Assembly (NCBI GenBank): GCA_963775975.1
Contig: CAVZKX010000001.1
Location: 806,001-870,000, forward strand
Source: JANXQG01 sp963775975
Lineage (GTDB): Bacteria; Planctomycetota; Planctomycetia; Pirellulales; Thermoguttaceae
DNA length: 64,000 bases
Direction: 5' to 3'
The notes below the pieces were generated by a model. The model was not told the origin of the DNA, did no database searches, and saw only the letters and a list, made by a program, of their open reading frames with translations. A program made the position numbers and the translations under genes. How positions within the stretch are numbered: the first letter of the stretch is position 1; every line of letters begins with the position of its first letter. Below are positions 24,063 through 35,641 of the stretch, one piece after another.

Positions 24063-24398
24063 ATGGAAAACGCGATCCAAGACCCTGCCGCGCTACCGTC
24101 TTCCGCCGCAGTCAGGTCACATGGCCGACTGCTTCTCCTGGCCCCCGGCGATAATGTCGCGGTAGCCACGTCCGATTTTCCCGCCGGCGCGATTGCCTCG
24201 CTGGACGACAGAAAAGTCGCCCTGATTGACGCCGTGCCGATGGGTCACAAGGTCGCGGTCACTCCGTTAGCTGCTGCGGAGAAGATCGTCAAGTACGGTT
24301 GCCCCATCGGTTCCGCACTTCGCCCGATCCAGCCGGGCGAACATGTCCACACGCACAACATCAAGAGCGATTACCTGCCCACGCGGCAGCGCGAATAA
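24063..24398 (+). CDS. UxaA-type dehydratase small (SAF) subunit
   Basis: 111 residues. This is the SAF domain of the altronate/galactarate dehydratase family: APGDNVAVATSDFPAG, VPMGHKVAV and HVHTHNIKSDYL. It is encoded separately and is followed 1 nt later by the catalytic subunit. Together they would dehydrate a sugar acid, but the substrate (altronate, galactarate or another) cannot be decided from sequence. Confidence 0.88.
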   Translation: MENAIQDPAALPSSAAVRSHGRLLLLAPGDNVAVATSDFPAGAIASLDDRKVALIDAVPMGHKVAVTPLAAAEKIVKYGCPIGSALRPIQPGEHVHTHNIKSDYLPTRQRE

Positions 24399-24399
24399 G

Positions 24400-25599
24400 A
24401 TGACGATTGCCATGCAAGGCTATCTTCGTAGCGACGGCCGCAAGGGCATCCGCAATTACGTGGCGGTCGTATACCTCGTCGAGTGCGCCCATCACGTTGC
24501 CCGCGAGGTCACACTGCCGTTTCGCGAGCACGGTGCGCACCTCGTCGGCTTCCCCGGCTGCTACCCCAACGCCTACGCCGACCGCATCTTGCGGCGGATC
24601 TGCACGCATCCGAACGTCGGCGCCGTATTGCTGGTTTCACTCGGCTGCGAGAGTTTTAATCGCGGCGGGTTGGCCGATCTTATCCGCCGAACGGGCCGCC
24701 CGGTGGAAACGCTTGTCATCCAACAGGCCGGCGGCACGCGTTCCACGATCCAAACCGGCCGCGCGTGGGTTGAGAAGGCTCTCGCCGATCTTCAAAACGC
24801 GCCGCGCTGCGATCTTGAAGTTGCCGACCTCGTCATAGGCACAATCTGCGGCGGCTCTGATGCCACCAGCGGCCTAACGGCCAATCCGGTGATCGGCCGC
24901 GTCTTCGACTGGCTCGTCGACCGCGGCGCGGCGGCAATCTTTGAGGAAACCAACGAGATGGTCGGCTGCGAGGCGCACCTTGCCGGCCGCGCCGCCACGC
25001 GCGAACTTGGCCGCGAACTGTTCGCCGCCGTCGTCAAGGCGGAGGACTATCACCGAGTCTTGGGCCACGGCAGCTTCGCGCCGGGCAATGCCGAAGGCGG
25101 CCTGTCCACGCAGGAAGAAAAATCGCTCGGGGCCTATGCCAAGAGCGGCACGCGGCCCGTCAGCGGGATGCTCAAGCCGGGCGACCTGCCGCCTCGCGGC
25201 GGGCTCTATCTCCTCGATGTCGTGCCCGATGGCGAAGTTCGCTTCGGTTTTCCGAATATCAGCGACAACGCCGAAGCGGTGGAGCTAATCGCCTGCGGTG
25301 CCCACCTGATTCTCTTTTCCACCGGCCGCGGTTCGGTGGTCGGCTCGGCCGTCTCGCCCATGATCAAGATCTGCGCAAATCCCGAGACCTATCGCCGTCT
25401 GAGCGAGGACATGGACATCGACGCCGGGCGAATTCTCGAAGGCCGCGGCACGCTGGACGATGTCGCGGGAGAGACGATCGACCTACTCCTCCGTACCGCC
25501 GCCGGCGCGCCGACCGTCTCCGAAGCACTCGGCCATCAGGAATTTATACTCACCTATAAGAGTTTTGAACCGCTCGGTCCGGCGTGTTTGCCGGGCTAA
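24400..25599 (+). CDS. UxaA-type dehydratase large subunit
   Basis: About 399 residues from the Met at 24400. It starts with GYLRSDGRKGIRNYVAVVYLVEC, the family N-terminus, and keeps the GCESFNRGG, TICGGSDATSGLTANP and FEETNEM segments and the C-terminal TGRGSVVGSAVSPMIKICANP. It corresponds to the GD_AH_C region of altronate/galactarate dehydratases (Fe-dependent). It is coupled to the SAF subunit upstream and to the LOG gene downstream. Confidence 0.88.
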   Translation: MTIAMQGYLRSDGRKGIRNYVAVVYLVECAHHVAREVTLPFREHGAHLVGFPGCYPNAYADRILRRICTHPNVGAVLLVSLGCESFNRGGLADLIRRTGRPVETLVIQQAGGTRSTIQTGRAWVEKALADLQNAPRCDLEVADLVIGTICGGSDATSGLTANPVIGRVFDWLVDRGAAAIFEETNEMVGCEAHLAGRAATRELGRELFAAVVKAEDYHRVLGHGSFAPGNAEGGLSTQEEKSLGAYAKSGTRPVSGMLKPGDLPPRGGLYLLDVVPDGEVRFGFPNISDNAEAVELIACGAHLILFSTGRGSVVGSAVSPMIKICANPETYRRLSEDMDIDAGRILEGRGTLDDVAGETIDLLLRTAAGAPTVSEALGHQEFILTYKSFEPLGPACLPG

Positions 25600-25632
25600 G
25601 TGGCGAAACAGACTACGCACTGGAGACAACTT

Positions 25633-26703
25633 ATGGAATTACAACCGGCCGCTCCTCAAGACCCGCCGACGATCAGCCTGGACAACGGTCAGCAACCCGG
25701 CTCGGAGTTGCCGCGTCTTGACCCCGCTGTGGCCGACGCCAGGGCGGGCAACATTGCCGAACTGATTGAGGAAATCAAGCTCTCGGCCGACAAACTGGCC
25801 AAGGACCGCGCCAGCCGCGGCGACGTGAAGCTGTTGAGCCGCACGCTCCGCGAGTTGCGTTACGCGTTCAAGGTGTTCGCGCCCTATCGCACGTTTCGCA
25901 AAGTGACGATCTTCGGTTCGGCGCGTATCAAGCCCGACCACCCGGCCTACCAGCAGGCGGTCGAGTTCGGCCGGCAAATCTCCAGGCATCGTTGGATGGT
26001 CATCACCGGCGCGGCGGGCGGGATCATGGAAGCCGGGCACGTCGGCGCCAGCCGCGAACATTCGATGGGACTCAACATCCTGCTGCCCTTCGAGCAATCG
26101 GCCAACCCGGTGATCGCGGGCGACGCCAAGCTCGTGCACATGAAATACTTCTTCACCCGGAAGCTGATGTTCGTCAAGGAAAGCGACGCCATCTGCCTTA
26201 TGCCCGGCGGATTCGGCACGCTGGACGAAGGGATGGAGGTGCTCACGCTCTTACAGACGGGCAAGCGGGACCTGGTGCCGGTCGTTCTCTTGGACGAGCC
26301 GGGCGGCGACTACTGGGGCACGCTGGAAGCATTCATCAAGAAGCAGCTTGTGGCGAACGGCATGATCAGTCCCGACGATCTCCATCTCTACAAGCGGACC
26401 GATCGCGTGGAGGAGGCGGTGGAGGAGATCCTCTCATTCTTCCGCGTTTACCACAGCATGCGCTTCGTACACGGCAAGCTCGTTCTGCGGTTGAACCGGC
26501 GTCCCAGCGACGCGGTGCTGGCGTCGATTCAGGAGCAGTTCGCCGACATCGTCTCCGCTGGCCGCTTTCAGATCACTGGGCAGTTGCCGGAAGAAAAGGA
26601 GGAGACCGCATTGGCCGAATTGCCGCGGTTGGTTTTCCACTATAACAGATACAATCAAGGCCGGCTCAGGCAGTTGATCGATTTTCTCAACAGGACAGTC
26701 TAG
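25633..26703 (+). CDS. LOG-family (TIGR00730-like) Rossmann protein
   Basis: About 356 residues from the Met at 25633, which has a GGAG site 9 nt upstream; an in-frame GTG at 25600 is an alternative start. The LOG motif PGGFGTLDEGMEVLT and the FGSAR/ITGAAGGIMEAG segments are clear. LOG proteins are nucleotide 5'-monophosphate phosphoribohydrolases. This one is longer than plant or cytokinin-type LOGs, with an extra N-terminal helix region and a C-terminal extension, so its substrate is uncertain. The stop codon TAG (26701-26703) lies exactly at the left edge of IS30: two bases are host, one is IS. Confidence 0.85.
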   Translation: MELQPAAPQDPPTISLDNGQQPGSELPRLDPAVADARAGNIAELIEEIKLSADKLAKDRASRGDVKLLSRTLRELRYAFKVFAPYRTFRKVTIFGSARIKPDHPAYQQAVEFGRQISRHRWMVITGAAGGIMEAGHVGASREHSMGLNILLPFEQSANPVIAGDAKLVHMKYFFTRKLMFVKESDAICLMPGGFGTLDEGMEVLTLLQTGKRDLVPVVLLDEPGGDYWGTLEAFIKKQLVANGMISPDDLHLYKRTDRVEEAVEEILSFFRVYHSMRFVHGKLVLRLNRRPSDAVLASIQEQFADIVSAGRFQITGQLPEEKEETALAELPRLVFHYNRYNQGRLRQLIDFLNRTV

Positions 26704-27778
26704 AGTGATGGCAAAATACAAATGCGACAGAGTTGAAAACTGATATTGGAGAAAGGTCGCTGGGTCCGCTTGAATGTCGCGGTTGTCAAGACTGTGACGT
26801 TCGCACGGAGGCCCAGCGATGGCTGATCATTTTACATCGGCGGAGCGGAAAATCCTATATGGCTTGTACAAGAAGGGAAAGTCGAAGGCGGAGATCGCGG
26901 AGTTGATGGGACGCCACCGCAGCACGATTTATCGTGAGCTGCGCCGCAACAAGGGCCAGCGAGGCTACCGTCACAAGCAGGCCCAGCGGTTGGCGGACGA
27001 ACGACGCTTGGCGTGCCGTCGTCCGCGAAAGATGGAGGACACGCAACTGCACCAGTACGTGGAAGAAGGGCTGAAGAAATACTGGTCGCCGGATCAGATT
27101 GCCGGACGCAGTCAACGGAAGTTCGCCCGGCAGCCGCGGCGGCGCCTGTCGCGACAAACCATTTATAACTGGATTGACGATCGCGAGCCCGCCTGGCGAG
27201 CTTGGCTGCGGCGTGGCGGCCGGCCGCCGGAAAAACGCGGCAAACTGGCCGATTGCGTCCGCATCGACGGGCGGCCCGATGTCATCAACCGCCGCCGCCG
27301 CTACGGCGACTGGGAAGCAGACACGATGGTCGGCAAGTCCCGCCACAGCGCACTGGTTACGGTGGTCGAGCGGAAAAGCGGTTTCGCCCGCATCGGGCGA
27401 GCCGACAACATGAAGGCCGACACGACACGGAAGGTGTTGACGAAGCGACTGAAGGACCTGCCCGCGGCGTTGCGTCGCAGCGTCACGTTTGACAACGGCA
27501 AGGAGTTTGCGGAACATCGACAGCTTGCTCGGAAATTGAACCTGGAGACGTATTTCGCGACGCCCTACCGGTCGTGGCAGCGCGGCACCAATGAAAACAC
27601 CAACGGACTGCTGCGGCAGTTCTTTCCCAAACGCACAGACTTCTCGCGGATCAGTCACCAGGAGGTGGCCCGCGCGGAGACCTTACTCAACGAACGTCCG
27701 CGAAGACGCCTCGACTATCGAACCCCCGCCGAAGTCCTTTCCAAACGATTGTGTCGCAATTGAACCTTGACATCACTC
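26703..27778. mobile_element. Complete IS30-family insertion sequence
   Basis: A 1,076-bp element bounded by imperfect inverted repeats that begin GAGTGATG (left 26703-26728; right 27753-27778). 21 of 26 positions match, including CAA and TGCGACA blocks. It is flanked by TA (26701-26702 and 27779-27780), consistent with a 2-bp target duplication. It carries one transposase gene (26819-27763) with no frameshift. The insertion lies between the LOG gene and its putative terminator at 27785-27832. Confidence 0.85.
26819..27763 (+). CDS. IS30-family transposase
   Basis: 314 residues. An N-terminal helix-turn-helix (KSKAEIAELMGRHRSTIYREL) precedes a DDE integrase core with Asp in DWEADTMVG, Asp in TFDNGKEFAEH and Glu in GTNENTNGLLRQFFPK, typical of IS30. 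The start ATG is preceded by GGAGG with an 8-nt spacer (CGGAGGCCCAGCGATGG). It is intact, so the element may be active. Confidence 0.95.
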   Translation: MADHFTSAERKILYGLYKKGKSKAEIAELMGRHRSTIYRELRRNKGQRGYRHKQAQRLADERRLACRRPRKMEDTQLHQYVEEGLKKYWSPDQIAGRSQRKFARQPRRRLSRQTIYNWIDDREPAWRAWLRRGGRPPEKRGKLADCVRIDGRPDVINRRRRYGDWEADTMVGKSRHSALVTVVERKSGFARIGRADNMKADTTRKVLTKRLKDLPAALRRSVTFDNGKEFAEHRQLARKLNLETYFATPYRSWQRGTNENTNGLLRQFFPKRTDFSRISHQEVARAETLLNERPRRRLDYRTPAEVLSKRLCRN

Positions 27779-27784
27779 TAGAAA

Positions 27785-27832
27785 AACGATCGGGAGCCTG
27801 ACTCCAAGCTCTGAGCCAGACTCCCAATCGCG
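27785..27832. terminator. Imperfect hairpin between LOG/IS30 and the autotransporter gene
   Basis: GATCGGGAGCCTGACTC and GAGCCAGACTCCCAATC form an imperfect inverted repeat of about 18 bp around a short loop. It lies between convergent genes and probably terminated the LOG transcript before IS30 entered. It could also serve the minus-strand gene ending at 27873. Confidence 0.6.
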
Positions 27833-27872
27833 GCAAACGAAGTTGCCGACAGTCAAGTTCGACTGACGTCGA

Positions 27873-30800
27873 TTACCGACGACGCATTCGGCGGCAGAAG
27901 GCAAGGCCGGCGATGGCAGCCGCGGCAAGGGCCACGGTTCCCGGTTCCGGGACGGCCGAAGCCATTATCGGAGCGGCCGTTGGGAGAGCGGCCGCCGGTA
28001 CGATCGCCGCCGGCAGCATCGACAACAGGCTCGGATCGCCGACGTACAAGTTCGTGCCGTCGGCAATGGCCTGGCTGTTCGTTGCGATAAGCGTACCGTT
28101 ATTGACTGTGGTGCCGCCCATATAAGTGCCGGTGCCGCTAAGCGTCAGTGTGCCGCTTCCGACCTTGGTCAGTGAGAGAATCCCGGCCGGACTCGAATTT
28201 TGGATCAATCCCGAGAAGGTCGTAGTGGCGTCATTGTTGCCGACGTCCAGCGCGACGGCGCTGGAGGCGGAGTTGTCTACCGTGCCGGCGCCGCTGAGAC
28301 CATTGATGTTCGTTGAATTGCCGAAGAGGTCGAAGACTCCACTGCTCAGGACGACATTGCCCTTGCCGGCGCCGTAAGGAATAGCGGTGGCGCTGCCAAC
28401 TTCGAGCGTGCCGCCGTTAACCGTGGTGCTGCCGGCGTAGGTGTCCAAACCGGTCAGCAGCAAGCTGCCGTTGTTGACCTTGGTGATGCCGAAAGTGTTG
28501 TAGATGTTTCGATTCACGATCAAATCGTAGGCGCGGCGCCATGCGCCACATCGAGCACGAACGACGAGTACGTCGTGTTCAGCCCGACATTGATCACACT
28601 CGGCTGCGAGGAAGCGAGCGAGGAAATCTCGCTCGTGTTGGTCGTGCTGCGGAATTCCTGGCTCGATCCCGTGCCGACGTTGACCGTTCCGGCGGAGAGG
28701 ACGAGCCGGCCGAGGCCATTGACGGTGCCGCCGTGAACGTACTGCTCGCGGTCGAGAGTCATCACGCCGCCCAGAATGCTGACCACGCCCCACGATGTGC
28801 CGCCGTCGATGTTGTCGCCGCCCAGCGCATGCGCGTTGGAAAGCAAGAGATCGCCGCCGGGATTTACCTGAATGTTCAGCGTCCCGAAGCCGAACGGCGA
28901 ACTGTTAAAGTAACCGCCGCCGAAGTCAACGGTGCCTTGATTGATGACGATCGTACCGCCGTTGGAGACCGTGCTGCCGGCATAGTTGATGAATCGCAAA
29001 GTGCCGACATCGGTGTTCGTGAGCGTGCCGCCCAGGGCGAGCGAATTGCCGAACTGGAGTTGTGTGCCGGCGGCGACGGCGATCGACCCGCCACTAGCGC
29101 CGACGGTGAAGCCGCGGTCGGTATTAACCGTCGCACCCGCGTATTGGAATACGCCGCCATTGAGCACGAGGTTGTTCCGCGAATTGCTCGAAGCGCCGAT
29201 CGAGCTGGGCAAACCGCCATTTGCGATATTGGTCACGGCGAGCGTGCCGCCGCTGACGGTCGTCACGGCAGTGTAGGTATTGTAGCCGGTGATGGTGAAC
29301 GTGCCGCTTCCGACCTTGACCAGCGGGATCGAACCGTCAAGTGTGCCGTCGAACTCGCTGGAAACGCCGACGCCGCCGACGCTGAGCGTGCCGCCGGTGG
29401 GCGTGATCGATTGAAATCCGGTCAGCCCGCCGATCGTAGCGTTCAGCCCGCCGAGGTCCAATGCGCCTCCGTTTGGGGTGACAATCGAGTTCTGAACGGT
29501 CAGCGGCGCGCCGGTTTGCAGCGTGCCGCCAGAGAGCACGATTCCGCCGTTAAAGGTATTGCTGCCGGTGAGGTTCAGCAGGCCATTGGCGACCGTCAGG
29601 GCAAGTGTACCGCCGCTGGTGACTGCCGTGTCTTGAATCGTGCCTGCAAAGGTTGTCGACACGCCGCTGTAGACCAGATTAGCGCTACCCGTGCTGCTGG
29701 TAATGGCTTGATTTGCGGCGATCGCGCCGCTGCCGATGGCCAAGTCGGAGATTTGTTGGCTATAGCCCGCCAAGTCGAACGTACCGTTGCTGCCTGTGCT
29801 TCCCAGCGTAAGGGTTCCGGCGATGGGCAGGCCGTTGTTATTACCCAGAATCACCGAGCCGCCGCCTTGGACGAACGTGCCTTGAGCGTAGTCGTTTGTA
29901 TTGCCAATGGTCAGCGTGCCGGGGCCCAACACCTTGACCGATGTACCGTTGGTGATGTTGCCCGTGCCGGTGAAGACGAAGTTCTTCGATCCGGTCACGG
30001 TGACCGATCCAGGGCTCACGGTCGAGTCGATGTTTACCGTCGTGGCGACGGCGCTATTGTTGAAGGTGACGTTGTCCTTGGTGGCAAAAAAGTTGCCCGC
30101 CGGGGTCGGTGCGCGGTCCAAGGCAAGTTGCTCAAAACGTTTTGGTTCCAAGTAGTCGAATTCGTGCCGATCCAGGTCAGGTTCGCATTGAATCCGTTGA
30201 TGGTTAATTGGATGGAGCTGTTATTTCCGCTGCCGTAGTTGAAGACGGCGGTTTGTCTCGGGCCCAGCAATCCCGGCGCAACTGAAGTCCCGAGCCGCTG
30301 GCCGTGCTCGCCGGATCGAGTGTGCCGTACGTGAAGAGCGTATACCCGGTTCCGGACGCCAGCGTTCCCGCAGTGGGATTGACCGTGACCAACATCGAGC
30401 TCGCAAGGCTGAGGTTTCCGGTCACGGTGACGAGGTCGTTGACGCCGCCGCCGAGAGTGGTTGTGCCAGCGAGGTCAAAATTGGCGAACGCATTGCTGGG
30501 CGAAGCAAGATTCGGCAGCGTCAGAGTGCCGATCGAGCCCAAGGCGATCGTGGGACCGGGATTGATCGTGGTGCTGAAATTGAGCGTCACAGTGTTCGTG
30601 CCGCTGATCGTTCCCGCGCCGGCAAGCGTACCGGATTCGACCAGATAGGCATCGCCGCCGCTGTGTGTGCCGTTGACCACAAGCGCGCCGCCGGTGATGC
30701 TCGTCACGCCCGTATAGTTGTTCGTGCCGCCGAGAGTTAGGGTGCCAAGCCCGCTGGCCGTCACGGCGAGGATTTTGGCCGGTCCGTTTTGGATAGAACC

Positions 30801-33800
30801 GTTGAAATTGCCGCCGGTGGCGCTGATGACCGTCGTGCCCGCCCCCGCGCTGTTATCGGTAATCACGCCGGCCGCGCCGGAGAGCTGACCGAAGGTCGGG
30901 CTGTAGCCGCCGAGGTCGAACAGGCCGGCATTGGCCGTAAGCCCGCCGCCGTAGGGCAAGCTCGCGCCGCTGAGCAATTGCAGAGTGCCGCCGCTGATGG
31001 TCGTATTGCCGCCGTAGCTGTTAGCGCCAGCCAGTGTTACGAGCCCAGTGCCGGTTTTAGTAAGCGGAGCCGACCCGCCGCCAAGCGCCGGGCTGATCGC
31101 GCCGTTTTGCACGTTGAAGCTGCTACCCGATAGAACGCCGCCCCCGATCGAACTGACGATGCTGCCGTTGACGAGCGCGACCGCGCCGACGGTAGGGCTG
31201 TTGCCGTTGACGTCCAACTGACCGCCGCTGATGGTGAGGCTGCCTGTTCCCAACGGCGAGGTATTGGCCAATTGCAGAGTACCGCCACTGACGGTGGTGC
31301 CGTTGGCGTATGTGCTGTTGCCGCCAAGCACGAGCGTGCCGCTGCCGGACTTGACCAGGGCGAGGTTGTTACCGTTGGCTGTGCCATCGCCAATTGCGCC
31401 GGCGTAAGTGGCCGGCGTCGAGCTGTTGTAGTTGACTGTAAATGTCCGGGCGGTAGCGTCAGCGTTGATCACCTTGCCGGCCGTACCGGTCAAACTGGCC
31501 AATGTCGTGTTGGCTGAGCTTGATAGCGTTGCCGAAGCGGAAGCGAGATTCACGGTCGCGTTCTGCAACGCCGTTCCGTTTTCCACGGAGAGCGTGCTGT
31601 TGTTGTTAATGGTGAGAATGCCCGAGTACGCATTGTTCGAGCTGGTAAGGTGGACGAACGTCGTGTTGTTTCCGCCGAACGAGACTGCGAGCGGGCCATT
31701 TCCAGCGAGAGCGCCGTCCAGCCAAAGGTCCTTTCCGGACCAAAAGGTTTCCAATATGCCTCCGCTGGAGCTAACCGTGACGGTGCCCGATACATGGTTA
31801 TTACCGTCTTCAGACAGCAGCATCCCGCCGCCAAGCGTAAAGGCGTTGGCGTAGGTCGAGGTCGCGTTGTTTTGGATCCAGAACCGAACCGTACCGCCGG
31901 TGTTGACGGTAACCGCCCCCGTACCCAGCGCACCGACGCTGGAAGTGGGCCCGCTTGTACCACCGGTGCCGAAGCTGACAATCCCGCCGTTGATGGTCGT
32001 CCCGCCGTTGTAGAGGTTGGCGTTGGTGCCAGTCATCGCCAGCGTGCCAGAACCAGACTTGATCAACGACGTCCCGCCCACGATGGAACCGGTGCCGCTA
32101 AACGTGTAGGTGTTGGCCGTGTTGTTGCTGACCGTGATGGACGAAGGCGCCAAGCTGCCCGCGAGGGTCACGGTGTTGCTGGCAGCGAGATCGCCGAAGG
32201 TAACCGAGTCACCGGAGTAGAACTTCTGGTCCAGCGTGCCGGTCCACGGGGTGCTCGTGCCGACGTCCCAAGTTCCCGAAGAGCCTGACCACGTCTTGGC
32301 TTCCGACGTGTAGGACAAGCTGGTTGTGCCGGAAGTGTTGGCCACGGCGGCGCCGCTTCGGTAGGAGCTTATGGTGAAGTTTGCAGGGGTCGGGGCGGTG
32401 CCCGTGTAACGAAGCACATTGGCCGTAACCGAGCCCGTGGCGTTGACAGCGGGGAGAATCAGTGCGCCGGCGGTGGCAATGATGTTGGTGCCCTGAACGG
32501 GCGTGCCGGTCGTCGCCTGCACATAGGAACCGGCGTTAAGGGTGATGCTGCCCGACGTGGCGCCGTAACCCGTGAGGATGGCGCCGGAACTCACCGTGAT
32601 GTTGGATGCCAGCGAGCCCGCCAGGTTTAGCGCGCCGGCGCTCACGGTGGTTACGCCGGTGTAGGTGTTCGTATTGGCGAGAGTAAGGATGCCGTTGCCA
32701 TTTTTGGCCAGCGGCCGGCCGCCGGCGATAACACCGTTAAAGGTCTGGGTGCCGGTCGCGGGATTAAAGGAGATGGTGCCGGCGGTACCGGTCATCGTGC
32801 CGGTGTAGGCAGAGATGTCGCCTTGAAATTCCACGCCCTTGCCACCAGTAGCTGTCAGCGTGCCGGAGCCGGACAGCACACCGGCGAGGCGGAGGTAAAT
32901 GCCAAAACCGGTGTTGTTGCCGTTTAGGATGCCGCCATTGGAGGTGACATTGATATTGTTCTTGAGAAGCGTGGCGGCGCCGCCGCCATTGCTGTTGAGG
33001 ATGGTGGCATTGCCAATCGTGCCGCCGTCCAGGACGATGTCTTGGACCGTGTTCGCGGCTGTGTTGTTGAAGTCGCGGCCTTCCAGTTTGCCGCCGGTCT
33101 TGACGGTGATCGTGCCGCTTCCACCGCTGCTCGATGTTAAAGTTCCATCTGCAAAGTAAAGCGTGCCGCCGTTGTTGATGTCGATGTTGCCGACAGTCTT
33201 TCCGAAATTGACGAGCTGTACCGCGCCGCTGCTGCCAATGGTGAGCTTGTTGCCATTGGAAATGAGGTTGGTGATTTTGAGCAGGCTATTAATGTCTGCC
33301 GTGCCGGCGCTGCTGATGGTGGTGTCTGCGGTCAGGTTGACGGTCGAGAGAGTCACATTGCCCAGTGAGCTCACTTTCTTAATCGGGGTGCCGGCTGTCG
33401 AGACGGAGGTGGAAACGGTCAGGTTCGTCGAAGAATCGCCGCCGAAGAGGTAGCCGTTGGTTCCCGGGGTGATCGTACCGGTGTAGTTGGCCGCGCCCGT
33501 CGAAGAGAGGCCGAGGCTGTTGTAGCCACCCGTGGCAAAGTTGATGTTCTCGGAGGAGTTGCCCGTGATGGCGATGGCGCCGGTGGAACCGGAGTTCACC
33601 TTGCCCGAGTTAAGCCAACCCGTGACGGTGGATTGCGCGCCTGCCGCCACGAGCGAGCCGTTGCTGTTGGCGCTGATCGTGCCCGTGGCGGGAACTGCGG
33701 CAGCGGAGGCAAACGTCAGGTAGCCGGCGCTGATCGTCGTGCCGCCCGTGTAGGTGTTCGAGCCGGTGAAGACAGTGAAACCCGATCCGTTCTTCGCGAC

Positions 33801-35346
33801 CGGCCGGCCGCCGGCGATGACCCCGTTGAAGGTCTGGGTGCCGCTCGCGGGACTAAACGAGATGGTGCCGTTAGTGCCGCCGGTCAGCGTGCCCGTGTAG
33901 GCGGAAGTGTCGCCTTGAAATTCCACGCCCTTGCCACCGTTGGCGGTCAGCGCCGGACCCGGACAACGCGCCGGAGAGTCGCAGGTAAATGCCGAAGGCG
34001 GTGTTGTTGCCGGTCAGGATGCCGCCGTTGGAGGTGACATTGATATTGTTTCTGAGGAGGGTGGCGGCGCCGCCGCCATTGCTGTTGAGGATGGTGCCAT
34101 TGCCAATGGTGCCGCCGTCCAGAACGATGTTTTGAACCGAGGTCGCGGCCGTGTTGTTGAAGTCGCGGCCTTCCAGTTTGCCGCCGGTCTTGACGGTGAT
34201 CGTGCCGCCCGCGCTGCTGCTACTGGTCAAGGTTCCACCTTCAAAATAAAGCGTGCCGCCGTTGTTGATGGTCACGGCGCCGCTCGTGCTTCCGAGGGGG
34301 ATGCCAACCGCGCCGCCGCTGCCGATGCTGAGCGTATTGCTGCCGAGGGAAAGGGAGGAGATATTGAGTCGGGCGAGGTAGTCCGCTGTACCGGTGCCGT
34401 TGATGGTGGTGCTTCCGGTCAAGGCTACGGACGAAAGGGTCACATTGCCCGCTGTGCTCACCTTCTGGATGGGAGTTCCGGACGTGGAGATGGGAGTCGA
34501 AACGGTCAGGTTGGTCGAGGCATCGCCGCCGAAAAGGTAGCCGTTGCTTCCCGGGGTGATCGTGCCGGAATAGGTGGCCGCGCCGGTCGAGGAGAGGGCG
34601 AGACTGTTGTAGCTGCTCGCAGCGAAGTTGATGGCTTCGTTCGAGCTGCCTGTGATGGCAATGGCGCCGGTAGAACCGGTGTTCACCTCTCCGGAGCTAA
34701 GCCATCCCATCACGGTCGTTTGCGCGCCTGCCGCAACTAGCGAGCCGTTGCCATTGATGCTGATAGTCGCGGTACCGGGAACGGCGGAACTAGAGGCAAA
34801 CGTCAAGTAGCCGCCACCGACCGTCGTACCGAGTGAATAGGTGTTCGTGCCGCTAAGGATGACCGTCCCCGAACCGCCGATGGTCAAAGGCCCCGTGCCC
34901 GAAACGTTTCCCGAGACCGTCACAGCATTGCTGGAGTTGTTCAGCCATGACTGCGGATTTGCTAAAACGATCCCGGAGCTGATGCTGAAGGGTCCAGCGC
35001 CGGCGTCAACCTCGATGCCCGTGTTGGCGTGGCCGTTGACAGTCGCCGCGTTCATCGTTAGCGTGTCGCCCGTAATGTTGAGCGTTCCCCCGCCGGTGCT
35101 CCACAGGGCGCCGATCGAGGCGGGCCCGGACAGGGTCGGCTGGGTGCCGGTGTACGAAGGGCTGGCGAACTGGCCGACATCGATGCCAGTCGGCGCCGTG
35201 CCGCCCCAGTTCGAGGCGTCGCTCCAGGTTGTCCCGACGTTTGCCCAGCTGTACGTGGCTGCCCGGGCCGTCTGAGCGAGGAACGCCATTGCCAATCCTA
35301 GGGCGATGAGCGTGCCCAACTTTCGGAACTTCACATGCACTACCAT
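27873..35346 (-). CDS. Giant PEP-CTERM autotransporter-type surface protein (four frameshifts)
   Basis: About 2,490 residues when frames are joined. The start at 35346 has AAAGGTG upstream and a signal peptide ending TARA/ATYSW. The body is a Gly/Thr/Ser/Asn-rich beta-helix with many PATR units (autotransporter-associated beta-strand repeats, for example GSGTLTLSGTGTYMGGTTVNNGTL). The C-terminus is a PEP-CTERM sorting signal: VPEPGT, a hydrophobic helix, then RRMRRR. Such proteins are processed and retained by the exosortase system. Frame changes lie near 33950, 30268, 30130 and 28530. At the first, comparison with the internal duplicate shows exactly 2 nt missing. No exosortase gene is in the window. 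Confidence 0.88.
32700..34875 (-). repeat. Two ~1.09-kb head-to-tail modules inside the autotransporter gene
   Basis: Approximate copies are 33787-34875 and 32700-33786. The offset is 1,090 nt across the block with GAAGTCGCGGCCTTCCAG (34159 region against 33069) and drifts to 1,087 and 1,092 at the edges through small indels. Each encodes about 360 residues, with shared blocks such as SLVAAGAQ, GYLFGGD, KLEGRDFNNTA and NINVTSNGGIL. Divergence between copies shows the duplication is old enough to have drifted and is not an assembly artefact. Confidence 0.85.
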
Positions 35347-35641
35347 TACACACCTTTCTCTTGTCGGAACTATGCATTACCTTCGTGCGGTCTTGATACT
35401 TAGATCCGGTCCGCACGACTTACGACTCGATAGAGGATGACCTCAAATCATGCCCCCAACGTCTGGCGAGGCTTCACGCTCTGGCCGACCGGTCTGCCCG
35501 CGCCGAATAAAAATGCATTCAACGCGAACTCTCGACATTAGAGTCGAGTTTAGCGAAAGCGAAAGGGTTTCGCAAGGATATTTGCACTTTTTTTGTGAAA
35601 GCTAACAAATATTTTACATTTTTGTATGAATGCTAATAAAA

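Noticed and set aside
28541..30238. A 565-codon open frame antisense to the autotransporter gene
   Set aside because: Its Ala/Arg/Asp/Gly composition is the shadow of Gly/Thr-rich repeats on the other strand. The sense strand has a signal peptide, PATR units and a PEP-CTERM signal.
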